Positions 18,306 through 27,399 of a DNA stretch of 63,635 nucleotides are shown here, piece after piece (position 1 is the stretch's first letter; every line of letters begins with the position of its first letter). Below the pieces are notes generated by a model. That model did not search any database, was not told the origin of the DNA, and saw only the letters and a program-made list of their open reading frames with translations. The stretch spans positions 1-63,635 of the forward strand of contig JAHEJN010000009.1 in NCBI GenBank assembly GCA_024638845.1, given 5' to 3'. Source of the DNA: Acidimicrobiales bacterium (GTDB lineage Bacteria > Actinomycetota > Acidimicrobiia > Acidimicrobiales > JAHEJN01). A program made the position numbers and the translations under genes.

Positions 18306-19486
18306 CCCGCCGTCGCGTCGCCGTCACCGGCATCGGCGTCGTTGCGTCGTGCGGCATCGGGGCCGAGGCGTTCTGGGAGGGCCTGCATCGCCCGCAGACG
18401 CCCGGCAGCGACCGTTCGGTGCTCGACTTCGACCCATCGCTGTACTTCGACAGCCCGAAGGAGTCGCGACGCGCCGACCCGTTCCAGCAGTTCGCCCTGG
18501 CGGCGGCGGGCGAGGCCATCGACCAGAGCGGCGCCCTCACCGCCGATCCGGCTCGCATCGGCTCGCTCGTCGCCACCGGCATCGGTGGCCTGCGATCGCT
18601 CGAGGAGCAGGTTCTGGTCTTCCACACGAAGGGGCCGCGGCGGGTGTCGCCGTTTCTCGTCCCGATGATGATGGGCAACGCCGGCGCAGCGTCCATCTCG
18701 ATGCGCTACGGCTTCCAGGGTCCGTGCGAGACCACCGTCACTGCCTGCGCGGCGGGCACCCACGCCATCGGCAACGCGGCCGACCTCATCCGCTGGGGCC
18801 GGGCCGATGCCGTCATCACCGGGGGCTCCGAAGCGGCCAACACCCCCGTCGGGCAGGCGGGTTTCCGAAACATGACCGCCCTGTCGAACAGCGGCATCTC
18901 GCGCCCATTCGACGTCGACCGCGACGGCTTCGTCCAAGCCGAGGCCGCGGGAATCCTCGTGCTCGAGGAGCTGGAGCTGGCTCGTGAACGCGGGGCCACG
19001 ATCCTCGCGGAGATCCTCGGTTCGGCCAACACCGCCGATGCGTACCACATCACTGCTCCCTCCCCTGGGGGCTCGGGCGCCATCCGGTGTATGGAGGTCG
19101 CGCTCGACGACGCCGGCCTGACCGCCGCCGACGTCGCCTACATCAACGCCCACGGCACGTCGACACCGCTCAACGACGCATCCGAGGCCGAGGCGATCGC
19201 CAAGGTGTTCGGTACCCCTGGGCCGCCGGTCACCTCCACCAAGGGCGTCACGGGCCATGCCCTGGGCGCAGCCGGTGCCATCGAGGCGGTCGCAGTGGTG
19301 TTGTCGATGCAGCACCATCAGATCCCGCCGACCGACGGTCACGTCACGATGGACCCCGAGCTGCCCGCCATCAACCTGGTCGTGGGCGAGCCCCTCGACT
19401 GGGAACCGGGTCCGAGCCTGTCGAACTCCTTCGGCTTCGGCGGCCACAACGGCACGCTGGTCATCGGCCCGCCTCCGACCGACTGA
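18302..19486 (+). CDS. fabF: 3-oxoacyl-ACP synthase II
   Basis: 394 residues from ATG 18302, overlapping the acpP stop. It has the elongating condensing-enzyme triad: Cys in TVTACAAGTHAIG, His in INAHGTSTPLND and His in TKGVTGHALGAAGA, with the closing SFGFGGHNGTLVIG loop. It extends acyl-ACP with malonyl-ACP. It ends the fabD-H-G-acpP-F run, and fabZ follows convergently. Confidence 0.95.
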   Translation: MTRRRVAVTGIGVVASCGIGAEAFWEGLHRPQTPGSDRSVLDFDPSLYFDSPKESRRADPFQQFALAAAGEAIDQSGALTADPARIGSLVATGIGGLRSLEEQVLVFHTKGPRRVSPFLVPMMMGNAGAASISMRYGFQGPCETTVTACAAGTHAIGNAADLIRWGRADAVITGGSEAANTPVGQAGFRNMTALSNSGISRPFDVDRDGFVQAEAAGILVLEELELARERGATILAEILGSANTADAYHITAPSPGGSGAIRCMEVALDDAGLTAADVAYINAHGTSTPLNDASEAEAIAKVFGTPGPPVTSTKGVTGHALGAAGAIEAVAVVLSMQHHQIPPTDGHVTMDPELPAINLVVGEPLDWEPGPSLSNSFGFGGHNGTLVIGPPPTD

Positions 19487-19511
19487 CACCAGCCGACCGG
19501 ATTCCGACCCG

Positions 19512-19940
19512 TCAGAGGTCGACGAGCACGAACATCAGCTCGCAGGAACACGCGAGCTCGCCGTTCACCGACGCCCGCCCCGACGCCTTGCCGGCGCGTG
19601 CCGACATCCGCCCGACGTCGATCCGCAGGTCGAGACGATCGCCCGGGAGCACCTGACGGCGAAACCGAGCCTTGTCGAGACCGCCGAAGAGCGCAAGCTT
19701 CCCCACCATCTGCGCATGGAGCAGCACCGAATACGCACCGAGCTGGGCGATCGACTCGCACTGGAGGACCCCGGGCAGCGTCGGACGGCCGGGAAAGTGG
19801 CCGGCGAAGAAGGCTTCGTCGCCCGTGAGCTGCCAGTACCCCTCGGCGGCCACGCCCGGATCGAGCATGGTGACCTCGTCGAGGAACAGAAACGGCTCTC
19901 GATGCGGGAGCACCTCGGTCGGATGGGGGAACGCGGTCAT
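19512..19940 (-). CDS. fabZ: 3-hydroxyacyl-ACP dehydratase, FabZ-like hot-dog protein
   Basis: 142 residues with the FabZ active site: LPHREPFLFLDEV, then catalytic His in FFAGHFPGRPTLPGVLQCE, whose final Glu is the second catalytic residue. It dehydrates 3-hydroxyacyl-ACP, the step missing from the adjacent fab run. The ATG at 19940 follows TAGGGT (19948-19953) by 7 nt, so it is probably leaderless and regulated apart from the operon it faces. Confidence 0.9.
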   Translation of the reverse strand: MTAFPHPTEVLPHREPFLFLDEVTMLDPGVAAEGYWQLTGDEAFFAGHFPGRPTLPGVLQCESIAQLGAYSVLLHAQMVGKLALFGGLDKARFRRQVLPGDRLDLRIDVGRMSARAGKASGRASVNGELACSCELMFVLVDL

Positions 19941-20016
19941 TCCGGCGACCCTACCCCGGACGCGACTCGGGGGCCGCAGGTGGCGGCCCCCGGGATCGCG
20001 ATCGGTCGAAGCTGGT

Positions 20017-20298
20017 TCAGGCGCTCTTGGCGGCGTTCTTCAGCTTGGCTCCGGCGCTCATCTTGATGCCCTTGCTGGCGGCAATGTGGATCGACTCGCC
20101 GGTCTGGGGGTTGCGGCCCATACGGGCGGCGCGATTGGTGCGCTCGACGGAGAAATACCCCGAAACGCTGATCTTGCCACCACCCTTGGCCACCACATCC
20201 TCCATGACGTCGCACAGCGCGCTGACGGCTGCGTCGGCATCGGTCTTCGAGATGTCGGCGCGCTCAGCGATTGCTGCTACGAGTTCGCTCTTGTTCAT
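20017..20298 (-). CDS. HU-family nucleoid DNA-binding protein
   Basis: 93 residues: MNKSELVAAIAERADISKT at the start, and the DNA-binding arm RAARMGRNPQTGESI with the conserved proline. It bends and compacts DNA. It is the short form without the lysine-rich tail of mycobacterial HupB. AGGAG lies 7 nt before ATG 20298. The gene has its own leader of about 60 nt containing a perfect palindrome. Confidence 0.95.
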   Translation of the reverse strand: MNKSELVAAIAERADISKTDADAAVSALCDVMEDVVAKGGGKISVSGYFSVERTNRAARMGRNPQTGESIHIAASKGIKMSAGAKLKNAAKSA

Positions 20299-20346
20299 GC
20301 TGTTTCTCCTTGGTAACGCCAGATGGCTATCGACTGGTCCCCACAC

Positions 20347-20373
20347 TTCCACCGTGGGACGGTGGAAATTACA
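20347..20373 (-). promoter_or_regulatory. Candidate HU promoter with a palindrome at the predicted transcript start
   Basis: Reading the minus strand, TGTAAT (20368-20373) is followed directly by TTCCACCGT CCC ACGGTGGAA (20347-20367), a perfect 9-bp inverted repeat with a 3-nt spacer. It covers the predicted start point, so it may be an operator or a 5'-stabilising hairpin in the mRNA. Confidence 0.5.
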
Positions 20374-20448
20374 TCCGTGTGATGCGTAGTGAAAATAGCC
20401 CGAAAAGCAACGTTTTGCGCGCATGGGCGCCAGATTGTGCCGCGTCGG

Positions 20449-20829
20449 TCAACCGATCGCGTTGATCAGGTGGGTGGCGGCGTTGTCGAAATAACCGAGC
20501 ATGGCCTCCTCGACCTCCTCGGGGAGCCCACCGGAACGCACCGCAGCCGCCATGTGCGAGTACCAGGCGTCACGCTCCGCCTTTCGAATCGGGAAGGGCA
20601 TATGACGCATCCGCAGCCGAGGATGACCTCGTTCGTCGCTGTAGGTCGTGGGCCCGCCCCAGTACTGGGCGAGAAACAGGGCGAGGTGCCGTTTCGAGTG
20701 GGTGAGATCGTCGGGATACATGGGCCGCAGCCGGGCATCACCCTCGACGCCGTCGTAGAACCGCTCGACCAGGGCGTCGAACCACGGCTGACCACCGACG
20801 AGATCGAACACGGAGCCGGCGGATTCCAC
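20449..20829 (-). CDS. glbO: Group II truncated hemoglobin
   Basis: 126 residues from GTG 20829, chosen because TACCCT ends 8 nt upstream; the frame is open further but without family similarity. The globin pattern is SVFDLVGGQPWFDALVERFY (with B10-type Tyr), HLALFLAQYWGGP, and the proximal His in RMRHMPFPI, with Trp at AWYSHM. Actinobacterial GlbO proteins bind O2 tightly and help with NO or peroxide chemistry. The neighbouring sigma factor may suggest a redox stress context, but that is inference. Confidence 0.88.
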   Translation of the reverse strand: MESAGSVFDLVGGQPWFDALVERFYDGVEGDARLRPMYPDDLTHSKRHLALFLAQYWGGPTTYSDERGHPRLRMRHMPFPIRKAERDAWYSHMAAAVRSGGLPEEVEEAMLGYFDNAATHLINAIG

Positions 20830-20879
20830 GGGTGCCGAGGGTATCCGGCGGTCGACTCGACGGTGTCGGGGCCCCGGCG

Positions 20880-21134
20880 TCAGCGCACGTAGCGGCGATC
20901 GCGCACGAACTGCTCGAGGCGATCGACCATCTCGGGGTCGTCGCCGTACCTGGCCAAGGTCTCCTTCATCGCCCGGCCAGTGGCGACGGCCTCGGTGCAG
21001 TCGGGGCACTCGTCGAGGTGACGGTTCACCAGCGACCGGAACGATGCGGTGATCTCGTCGTCGACGATGGGGTCGACCCGACGGCTGGTGCGGAGGTGGC
21101 GGAGGTAGCGCACGTACTCGGAACTCCGCAGCAC
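20880..21134 (-). CDS. Putative zinc-finger anti-sigma factor (soluble)
   Basis: 84 residues with the ZAS/zf-HC2 motif H-x3-C-x2-C in NRHLDECPDCTEAV and no membrane segment. Proteins of this type hold ECF sigma factors in check and, in the RsrA branch, release them on thiol oxidation. It is encoded divergently from the ECF sigma gene at 21194, with 59 bp between, instead of following it as usual. The GTG at 21134 is the only reasonable start; no clear ribosome site is seen. Pairing with that sigma factor is inference. Confidence 0.65.
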   Translation of the reverse strand: MLRSSEYVRYLRHLRTSRRVDPIVDDEITASFRSLVNRHLDECPDCTEAVATGRAMKETLARYGDDPEMVDRLEQFVRDRRYVR

Positions 21135-21193
21135 GGAGAGCCATTCCCGGTGTTCTGCGGTCCCTTCACCAACGTGGATACGATCGGCGCACT

Positions 21194-21757
21194 GTGACCG
21201 ACCAGCCGCGGCGAGAACCCAGCTCCGACGAGGCCTTCCAGCAGTACGTGGTGCCCGAGCTCGACGTGCTCTTCCGTGTCGCCATGTCGATCACCCGGAA
21301 CCGCGCCGACGCAGAAGACGTCGTACAGGACACGCTCCTTCGGGCCTACCGGGCCATCGACCGCTTCGACGGCCGCCACCCGCGAGCCTGGCTGCTCACG
21401 ATCCTGCGCAACGCCCAGATCAACCGCGTCCGCCGCAAGCGGCCCGAGTTGCTCCGCGATCCCGACACCACCATGGAGCGGCTGGCCGACACCTCCAACG
21501 ACGGGCGAGGCGTCGAGGACGAGGTCGTCGACTCGACCTTCGATGCCGCAGTCGAAGCCGCCTACGATCGCCTGCCCGAGAAGTTCCGGCGGGTCATCGA
21601 GCTGGTCGACCTCGGCGGCCTCTCCTACCAGGAGAGCGCCGACATCCTGGGCGTTCCTGTGGGAACGATCATGAGTCGGCTCCACCGGGCACGCGGTCGC
21701 ATGCGCAGCGACATCGAGGCCGCTGGCATCACCGGCGTCCACGGCCGATCGGACTGA
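21194..21757 (+). CDS. ECF-type RNA polymerase sigma factor (SigR/SigE-like)
   Basis: 187 residues. Region 2 (VLFRVAMSITRNRADAEDVV, WLLTILRNAQINRVRRKRPE) and region 4 (LPEKFRRVIELVDLGGLSYQ, GTIMSRLHRARGRMRSDIE) are both intact and there is no region 3, as in group 4 sigma factors. It most resembles the thiol-stress SigR/SigH branch. The GTG at 21194 lies 9 nt after TACGAT (21179-21184). It is divergent from the zinc-finger protein at 20880. Confidence 0.92.
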   Translation: MTDQPRREPSSDEAFQQYVVPELDVLFRVAMSITRNRADAEDVVQDTLLRAYRAIDRFDGRHPRAWLLTILRNAQINRVRRKRPELLRDPDTTMERLADTSNDGRGVEDEVVDSTFDAAVEAAYDRLPEKFRRVIELVDLGGLSYQESADILGVPVGTIMSRLHRARGRMRSDIEAAGITGVHGRSD

Positions 21758-21763
21758 CTCGGC

Positions 21764-23125
21764 CTAGTCACCTCGACGGGCCGGGCGGGCCCGACGACCC
21801 TCGATCTCGACGAACAGCTGGGCCATGGCCTTCTGGATGGCGACCGACCACGTCGGATAGGCGTGGACCGTCTGGGCAAGGCGGCCGGCGAACATCTTGG
21901 TCCGAAGGGCAAGGGTGGGTTCGTGGATCATCTCGCCGGCCCGATCGCCCACGATCGTTGCACCGACCACCCTCCCGCCGGCGGCATTCCCGAACACCGC
22001 ACGCGGGGCAACGATGATCTTCACGAATCCCTCGATCCGGCCCGCGGTGACGGCGCGATCGTTCTCCCCCATCGGCAGCTCCACCACGCGCGCCCCGCGG
22101 GGCGCCTCACTCTCGATCACTCCGACGTGAGCCACCTCGGGACTCGTGAAGGTGACCCATGGGATGGCGAGGGGATCGAATCGATGACGCCCGAATCGTC
22201 GAGTGATGTTCCACCCGGCGAGACGTCCCATTTCGTCGGCCGCGTGGGTGAAGGGCAGCTTCGATGTGACGTCACCCACCGCCCACACATGCGGCACCGA
22301 CGTCGCCAGCCGGTCGTTGGTGGCGATGTGACCTCGCGCCTCGACCTCGACGCCGGCCACCTCCAGGCCGAGATCCATGGTGTTCGGCACCCGTCCGGTG
22401 GCCACCAGGACGTTCGAGAAGGTGAGGGCTTCGTCGCCCGCAGTGATGGCCACGCCCGCGCCGGATCGGGTGGCGGCCGAGACCGCTGCACCTGTGCGCA
22501 CGTGCACTCCGTCGGCGGTCAGCGCCGCCTCGACGACCGCCGATGCCTCGGGTTCCTCTCGAACGAGGAGCCGATCGGTCATCTCGTAGAGGGTCACCGC
22601 CACGCCGAGGCGGGCCATCGCCTGCGCCATCTCACAACCGATCGGGCCGCCGCCCAGGATCGCGAGCGAGTCGGGTCGACGATCGAGATCCCAGAGGGTC
22701 TCGCTGGTGAGGGGATCGACACCGGCCAGTCCCTCGACCGGGGGCAGCCCGGGTCGAGCGCCGGTCGCGACCACGATGTCACCGGCGTCGATGCGGCGCG
22801 AATTCACCATCACGGCGCCCCCGCCGGCGAGACGACCGCGGCCCTCGATCACCTCGATGCCCTCACGGCGGAGAACGGTGGCCGACTCGGTGGCGGCGAT
22901 GTGGGCGACGACGTCTCGAACCGCAGCCATGGCTTCGTCGAAGTCTGCTCCGCTGGCCGCAGACTCGAGGAGCGTCTTCGACGGGACGCATCCGGTGAAG
23001 GTGCAGTCGCCCCCGATGGGACCGTCGGTGACCACGGCAACCGAGCGACCGGCCCAGTTCGCGGTCCGCGCGGCACTCAGCCCACCTGCGCCACCACCGA
23101 TCACCACGACGTCGTACTCAGCCAT
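21764..23125 (-). CDS. FAD-dependent pyridine nucleotide-disulfide oxidoreductase (dihydrolipoamide/mercuric reductase-like)
   Basis: 453 residues from ATG 23125, with a good GGGAGG site upstream. It has the FAD motif VVVIGGGAGGLSAAR, the redox disulfide GGDCTFTGCVPSKTLLESA, an NAD(P)H site LAILGGGPIGCEMAQAMARL, the second FAD motif VWAVGDVTSKLPFTHAADE, and a dimer domain ending VHAYPTWSVAIQKA. It lacks the C-terminal Cys pair of true mercuric reductases and the His-Glu context typical of lipoamide dehydrogenase is altered (YPTW). The substrate is unknown. Confidence 0.85.
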   Translation of the reverse strand: MAEYDVVVIGGGAGGLSAARTANWAGRSVAVVTDGPIGGDCTFTGCVPSKTLLESAASGADFDEAMAAVRDVVAHIAATESATVLRREGIEVIEGRGRLAGGGAVMVNSRRIDAGDIVVATGARPGLPPVEGLAGVDPLTSETLWDLDRRPDSLAILGGGPIGCEMAQAMARLGVAVTLYEMTDRLLVREEPEASAVVEAALTADGVHVRTGAAVSAATRSGAGVAITAGDEALTFSNVLVATGRVPNTMDLGLEVAGVEVEARGHIATNDRLATSVPHVWAVGDVTSKLPFTHAADEMGRLAGWNITRRFGRHRFDPLAIPWVTFTSPEVAHVGVIESEAPRGARVVELPMGENDRAVTAGRIEGFVKIIVAPRAVFGNAAGGRVVGATIVGDRAGEMIHEPTLALRTKMFAGRLAQTVHAYPTWSVAIQKAMAQLFVEIEGRRARPARRGD

Positions 23126-23139
23126 GCAGGAACACCTCC

Positions 23140-23331
23140 CTAGTGGATGGTCCGGACACCGAACCAACCGAGGTTCACCATCACCAGACCGAGCACGAAC
23201 TGGCGGATCTCCTTCGGCTGACGCCAGACGGCGGCAATGGCGACCACCCAGACGACACCCATGACCGCCCATTGGATGAACACCACCCGGTCGGTCTTGG
23301 GCAACAGCAGATCGAGGAAGAAGTCGCTCAC
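23140..23331 (-). CDS. Small two-span membrane protein
   Basis: 63 residues from GTG 23331. Two hydrophobic stretches, FIQWAVMGVVWVVAIAAVW (about 18-36) and FVLGLVMVNLGWFGV (about 45-59), are separated by a basic loop RQPKEIR. I do not recognise a family. It lies between trpA and the disulfide reductase, 14 nt upstream of the latter, so the two are probably co-expressed. Confidence 0.7.
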   Translation of the reverse strand: MSDFFLDLLLPKTDRVVFIQWAVMGVVWVVAIAAVWRQPKEIRQFVLGLVMVNLGWFGVRTIH

Positions 23332-23379
23332 GGGCCGTGAACCCTGCTCGCCGGGGATCGATTCCGTCGGGAGCGGGGC

Positions 23380-24156
23380 TCAGGCGTCGAGCGCGGCGCG
23401 AACAGCACCGATGAACTCCCCGACACCGGTGGGACCCTCGCCGTCGAGCAGGCGCTGGACCACGGCGGACCCCACGACCACCCCATCGGCCACCGTGGAC
23501 ACCTCGGCCGCCTGAAGGGGAGTGCTCACGCCCACCCCGACCAGCACCGGCTTGTCGGTGATGGCCTTCAGCCGACCGGCGATCTCCAGGGAGCTCGCCG
23601 CCAGGTGATCACGAACCCCGGTGACGCCCAGGAGGCCCACGGCGTACACGAACCCACGGGCTCGGGCCACGATGCGAGCGAGGCGGTCGTCGTCGGCGGT
23701 GGGCGCGGCCAACATGATGGTCTCGACACCGACCCGGTCGGCCACGTCACACCACGGCTCACTTTCTTCGAGGGGCACGTCGGGCAGGATCGCCCCGGCG
23801 ACACCGCTGTCGACTGCCGTCGACGCGAACCGCTCGAGACCCATGTGGTGGGCGATGTTGTAGTACGTCATCACCGCGAGCGGAACGCCGACATCGACAT
23901 GACGCAGCTGGGCGAAGACCGACACCGGCGTGGTGCCGGCCCGCAGCGCCAGATCGCTGGCCGCTTGGATCGTCGGACCGTCCATGACCGGGTCGGAGAA
24001 CGGAATCCCGATCTCCACCGCATCGGCGCCCGCGTCGACGGCGGCCCGGACCGCGTCGAGCCAGTCGTCGCCCAGACCACCGGTGATGTAGGGAACGACG
24101 ACCTTCCGGTCGGCGCTGCGAGCCGAGCGCAACGCCGTTTCGAAGGCTCCGATCAC
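23380..24156 (-). CDS. trpA: Tryptophan synthase alpha subunit
   Basis: 258 residues. It cleaves indole-3-glycerol phosphate to indole, which is channelled to TrpB. Visible are the catalytic Glu in [20 protein letters not shown] and the second catalytic Asp position in [12 protein letters not shown], where the usual YxNP stretch is altered. The GTG at 24156 overlaps the trpB stop (GTGA), giving coupled translation and equal subunit amounts. Confidence 0.95.
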   Translation of the reverse strand: MIGAFETALRSARSADRKVVVPYITGGLGDDWLDAVRAAVDAGADAVEIGIPFSDPVMDGPTIQAASDLALRAGTTPVSVFAQLRHVDVGVPLAVMTYYNIAHHMGLERFASTAVDSGVAGAILPDVPLEESEPWCDVADRVGVETIMLAAPTADDDRLARIVARARGFVYAVGLLGVTGVRDHLAASSLEIAGRLKAITDKPVLVGVGVSTPLQAAEVSTVADGVVVGSAVVQRLLDGEGPTGVGEFIGAVRAALDA

Positions 24157-25307
24157 CCCAGTATCCCCATCATCTGGCCGACGTCCTTGTCGCCGCGACC
24201 CGACAAGTTCAACAAGACGAGCGTTCCGGCGAGCTCACCACGCGCCCGCGAGATCCACGCCAGAGCATGCGCCGGTTCGAGCGCGGGAATGATGCCCTCG
24301 GTGCGACTCAGGAGCTGGAACGCCTCGATGACCTCGGCGTCGGTGACGGTCTCGTAGCGAGCTCGCCCGATGGCCGCCAGATGGGAGTGTTCCGGTCCGA
24401 CGCCCGGATAGTCGAGTCCGGCCGAGATCGACTCGGCCTCGAGCACCTGACCGTGCTCGTCCTGCATGAGGAACGAACGCGATCCGTGCACCACGCCCGG
24501 AACCGCGCGGGTCACGGCGGCTCCTCCCGCCGGCTCGACGCCGACGAGCTGGGCGTCGGTATCGGCGAACCCGGAGAAGATGCCGGCCGCGTTCGAGCCA
24601 CCACCCACGCAGGCTGCGACCACGTCGGGCAGGCGACCGAGGCGGCTGAGGCACTGCGTGCGGGCTTCGTCACCGATCACGCGCTGGAACTCGCGGACCA
24701 TCCACGGATACGGATGCGGTCCCATGACCGAGCCGAGGCAGTAGTGGGTGTCCTCCACCACGGCCACCCAGTGGCGCATGGCCTCGTTGACCGCGTCCTT
24801 CAGCGTTCGGCTGCCGCTCGCCGCCGCGGTGACCTCGGCGCCGAGCAGACGCATCCGGAAGACGTTCAGCTCCTGACGGGCCATGTCGACCTCGCCCATG
24901 TACACGATGCACTCCATGCCCATGAGCGCGGCCGCCGTGGCCGTGGCGACGCCATGCTGGCCGGCGCCCGTCTCGGCGACCAGTCGGGTCTTGCCCATGC
25001 GCCGGGCCAACAGCGCCTGACCCAGGACGTTGTTGATCTTGTGGCTCCCGGTGTGGTTGAGATCCTCGCGCTTCAACACCACCTCGACGCCCAGCTCCTC
25101 GCTCAGCCGGTCGCAGGTGGTCAGCGGTGAAGGGCGACCGGCGTAATGCGTGAGCAGGTCGTCGAGCTCGGCGCGAAAGATCGGGTCGTTCCACGCGTCG
25201 CGAAACGCGGCCTCCAGCTCGAAGAGGGCGGGCATGAGCGTCTCGGGGACGAACCGGCCACCGAAGTCGCCGAACCAGCCACGGGTGGTCGGGTCGGTCA
25301 TTGCCAT
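24153..25307 (-). CDS. trpB: Tryptophan synthase beta subunit
   Basis: 384 residues from ATG 25307. The PLP lysine sits in [19 protein letters not shown] and the phosphate loop in [15 protein letters not shown]. It condenses indole with serine. It starts two bases after the trpF stop, with AGAGGA about 9 nt upstream inside trpF; a second ATG two codons later is also possible. Confidence 0.96.
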   Translation of the reverse strand: MAMTDPTTRGWFGDFGGRFVPETLMPALFELEAAFRDAWNDPIFRAELDDLLTHYAGRPSPLTTCDRLSEELGVEVVLKREDLNHTGSHKINNVLGQALLARRMGKTRLVAETGAGQHGVATATAAALMGMECIVYMGEVDMARQELNVFRMRLLGAEVTAAASGSRTLKDAVNEAMRHWVAVVEDTHYCLGSVMGPHPYPWMVREFQRVIGDEARTQCLSRLGRLPDVVAACVGGGSNAAGIFSGFADTDAQLVGVEPAGGAAVTRAVPGVVHGSRSFLMQDEHGQVLEAESISAGLDYPGVGPEHSHLAAIGRARYETVTDAEVIEAFQLLSRTEGIIPALEPAHALAWISRARGELAGTLVLLNLSGRGDKDVGQMMGILG

Positions 25308-25309
25308 GG

Positions 25310-25993
25310 TCAGCCGTCCTCTTGCCAGTCGTATGGGGCGTCGCGGTCGAGCGGTTGTTCGCCGCCGACGGGCCCAACCGCCCGGGCGGGTTCGACCGAG
25401 CGCGCCTGGGCGATGAAGGCACGGACGAGGCGAGCATCCTTTCGACCCGGAGCCGACTCGACCCCGCTGGACACGTCGACGCCCCATGGTCGGACCTTGC
25501 GGATGGCGGCCGCGACGTTGCCGGCATCGAGACCACCGGCCAGGATCATGCGCTTCAGCCGCTGGGGCGCACCCTCGGCGAGCGACCAGTCGAACACTCG
25601 CCCCGACCCGGGGCTCGCAGAATCGACCAGCACGGCATCGGCGGCATACTCGGCGGCGTGATCGAGCGGGCCGCTCCCCGCGGCGAAGGCCTTGATGACG
25701 AAGGGCACGTGCTCGCGCACGCGGGCGACATCGTCGATCGATTCGTGGCCGTGCAGTTGAGCGGCCCGCAGACCCGACTTGTTGACGAGCTCGACCACTC
25801 GTACCGGTGACTCGTCGCGGAATACGCCGACGGTGAGCACTTCCGGCGGCAGCCGCTTGGCGATGTCACCGGCGCGAACCGGTGCGATCTGGCGGGCGGA
25901 GGGGGCGAACACGAATCCGACGGCGTCGGCGCCCATGGCGACGGCAAGCAGCGCATCTTCTTCGGAGGTGATGCCGCAGATCTTGACGAACAC
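25310..25993 (-). CDS. trpF: Phosphoribosylanthranilate isomerase
   Basis: 227 residues from GTG 25993. It starts [18 protein letters not shown] (the family's KICG motif) and has [13 protein letters not shown] and [24 protein letters not shown] ends 6 nt before the GTG, so this trpF-trpB-trpA unit probably begins as a leaderless mRNA. The last 30 residues, rich in Pro and Asp, extend past the usual end of the barrel. Confidence 0.92.
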   Translation of the reverse strand: MFVKICGITSEEDALLAVAMGADAVGFVFAPSARQIAPVRAGDIAKRLPPEVLTVGVFRDESPVRVVELVNKSGLRAAQLHGHESIDDVARVREHVPFVIKAFAAGSGPLDHAAEYAADAVLVDSASPGSGRVFDWSLAEGAPQRLKRMILAGGLDAGNVAAAIRKVRPWGVDVSSGVESAPGRKDARLVRAFIAQARSVEPARAVGPVGGEQPLDRDAPYDWQEDG

Positions 25994-26034
25994 ATGTGCA
26001 CGATACTGGGAACGCCCGGAGGTGCCGGTACCGA

Positions 26035-26811
26035 TCAGGCCGAGCGGAGGTGCCGGGTCGCCGTTTCGGGATCGCCCGAGGTGACCAGCGACTCCCCGAC
26101 CAGCACGGCGTGGTAGCCGGCGGCGTGGAGCGCCGCCGCATCGTCGTGGCTGCGGACGCCCGACTCGGCCACCCGCACCACTCCCGGTGGCATGAGAGGA
26201 GCCATCCGCACCGCGCGCTGCTGATCGACCTCGAAGGTCACCAGATCGCGCTGGTTCACACCGACGAGCGTCGCACCGACCGCCACCGCGCGGGCGAGCT
26301 CGGCCTCGTCGTGGATCTCCACCAGCGCATCGAGCCCGACCGCCAGCGCCAACCGGTGGAGCTCGAGAAGTTCGGCGTCGGCGAGCGCAGCGGCGATCAA
26401 CAAGACGGCGTCGGCTCCCATCAGGCGCGCATCGAGCACGTCGCGGCGGTCGACGGTGAAGTCCTTGCGGAGCACCGGCAGGGTGACGGCCGCGCGCGCC
26501 GCCTGCAGGTCCGCCGACGAGCCTCCGAAGTGCGGCTCGTCGGTGAGGACCGACAGGCACGACGCACCACCGCTTTCGTACGCACGGGCCAGGACCGCAG
26601 GGTCGAGATCGCTGACCAGCACACCCTTGCTCGGTGACCGCCGCTTGACCTCGGCGATCACGGCCAACCCGGCGGTCTCGGCCAGTCGGCGACCGAACCC
26701 CCTTGCCGGCTCCATCGCAGTCGCCTGGGCGAGCAGATTCTCGACCGGACGGGTGTCGGCCGCGGCCCGGTGCCGGTGATGATCGAGGATGCGATCGAGG
26801 TAGGTGGCCAC
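26035..26811 (-). CDS. trpC: Indole-3-glycerol-phosphate synthase
   Basis: 258 residues: the family's VIAEVKRRSPSKG near residue 52, LPVLRKDFTVD, LVGVNQRDLVTFEVD and VRVAESGVRSHDD. It closes the indole ring before TrpAB. The GTG at 26811 follows TAGCTT (26818-26823) by 6 nt. A 41-nt gap separates it from trpF, which has its own -10, so expression may be split. Confidence 0.95.
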   Translation of the reverse strand: MATYLDRILDHHRHRAAADTRPVENLLAQATAMEPARGFGRRLAETAGLAVIAEVKRRSPSKGVLVSDLDPAVLARAYESGGASCLSVLTDEPHFGGSSADLQAARAAVTLPVLRKDFTVDRRDVLDARLMGADAVLLIAAALADAELLELHRLALAVGLDALVEIHDEAELARAVAVGATLVGVNQRDLVTFEVDQQRAVRMAPLMPPGVVRVAESGVRSHDDAAALHAAGYHAVLVGESLVTSGDPETATRHLRSA

Positions 26812-26833
26812 GGATCGAAGCTACCGGGGGACC

Positions 26834-27388
26834 TCAGTCGAGCCTCGGGTCACGGTGACTGCGAGCGAGCGCCACCAGGGGCACGATCACGAAGCCGACC
26901 ACCCCGAGACACGCCGCCACCGCGCTGGCGGCGATCAGAACCTTGGCGTTCAGGAGCAGGGCGCCGCCCAGCAGCACGGCCGCGAACAGGATCAGGAGCA
27001 GCGGTGCCATGGCCAGCAGTGGCGGAAGGCTGCGCGAGCCCTCGATGGGCGTGTCGTCGAAGTCGATGATCTCGAAGTCGGGTCCGTCGTCGTAGGGGTG
27101 CCACGCGTCGTGGGCGCTCCCGGCCGCGGCGCCTCGGCCGCTCCGTGGCGTGGTCCCGCTCATGGTGGTGTCGTAGCGTCGGCGGCGACCGGTGTCGCCG
27201 AGCACGCGCCACGCCTCGTTCACCTTCTGCATGGTCGATTCGGCCGCTCGACGCCGACCGGCCGACTCGTTCACGTGGTAGTCGGGATGATGAACGCGAG
27301 CCAGTGCAAGGTACGCCTGACGCAGTTCGCGCACCGAGGCATCGGGACGACAGCCGAGCGTGTCGTAGTGCGTGTGGCGCGTGGTCAC
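26834..27388 (-). CDS. J-domain membrane protein
   Basis: 184 residues. Residues 5-75 form a DnaJ domain (HYDTLGCRPDASVRELRQAY, HHPDYH with the HPD triad), which stimulates Hsp70 ATPase. After an acidic linker come two hydrophobic spans (LLAMAPLLLILFAAVLLGGA and VLIAASAVAACLGVVGFVIV). There is no zinc or substrate domain, so it probably brings DnaK to the membrane. The GTG at 27388 follows TAGCAT (27397-27402) by 8 nt, the hexamer overlapping the ygfZ stop. Confidence 0.82.
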   Translation of the reverse strand: MTTRHTHYDTLGCRPDASVRELRQAYLALARVHHPDYHVNESAGRRRAAESTMQKVNEAWRVLGDTGRRRRYDTTMSGTTPRSGRGAAAGSAHDAWHPYDDGPDFEIIDFDDTPIEGSRSLPPLLAMAPLLLILFAAVLLGGALLLNAKVLIAASAVAACLGVVGFVIVPLVALARSHRDPRLD

Positions 27389-27399
27389 TGCCCCGAATG

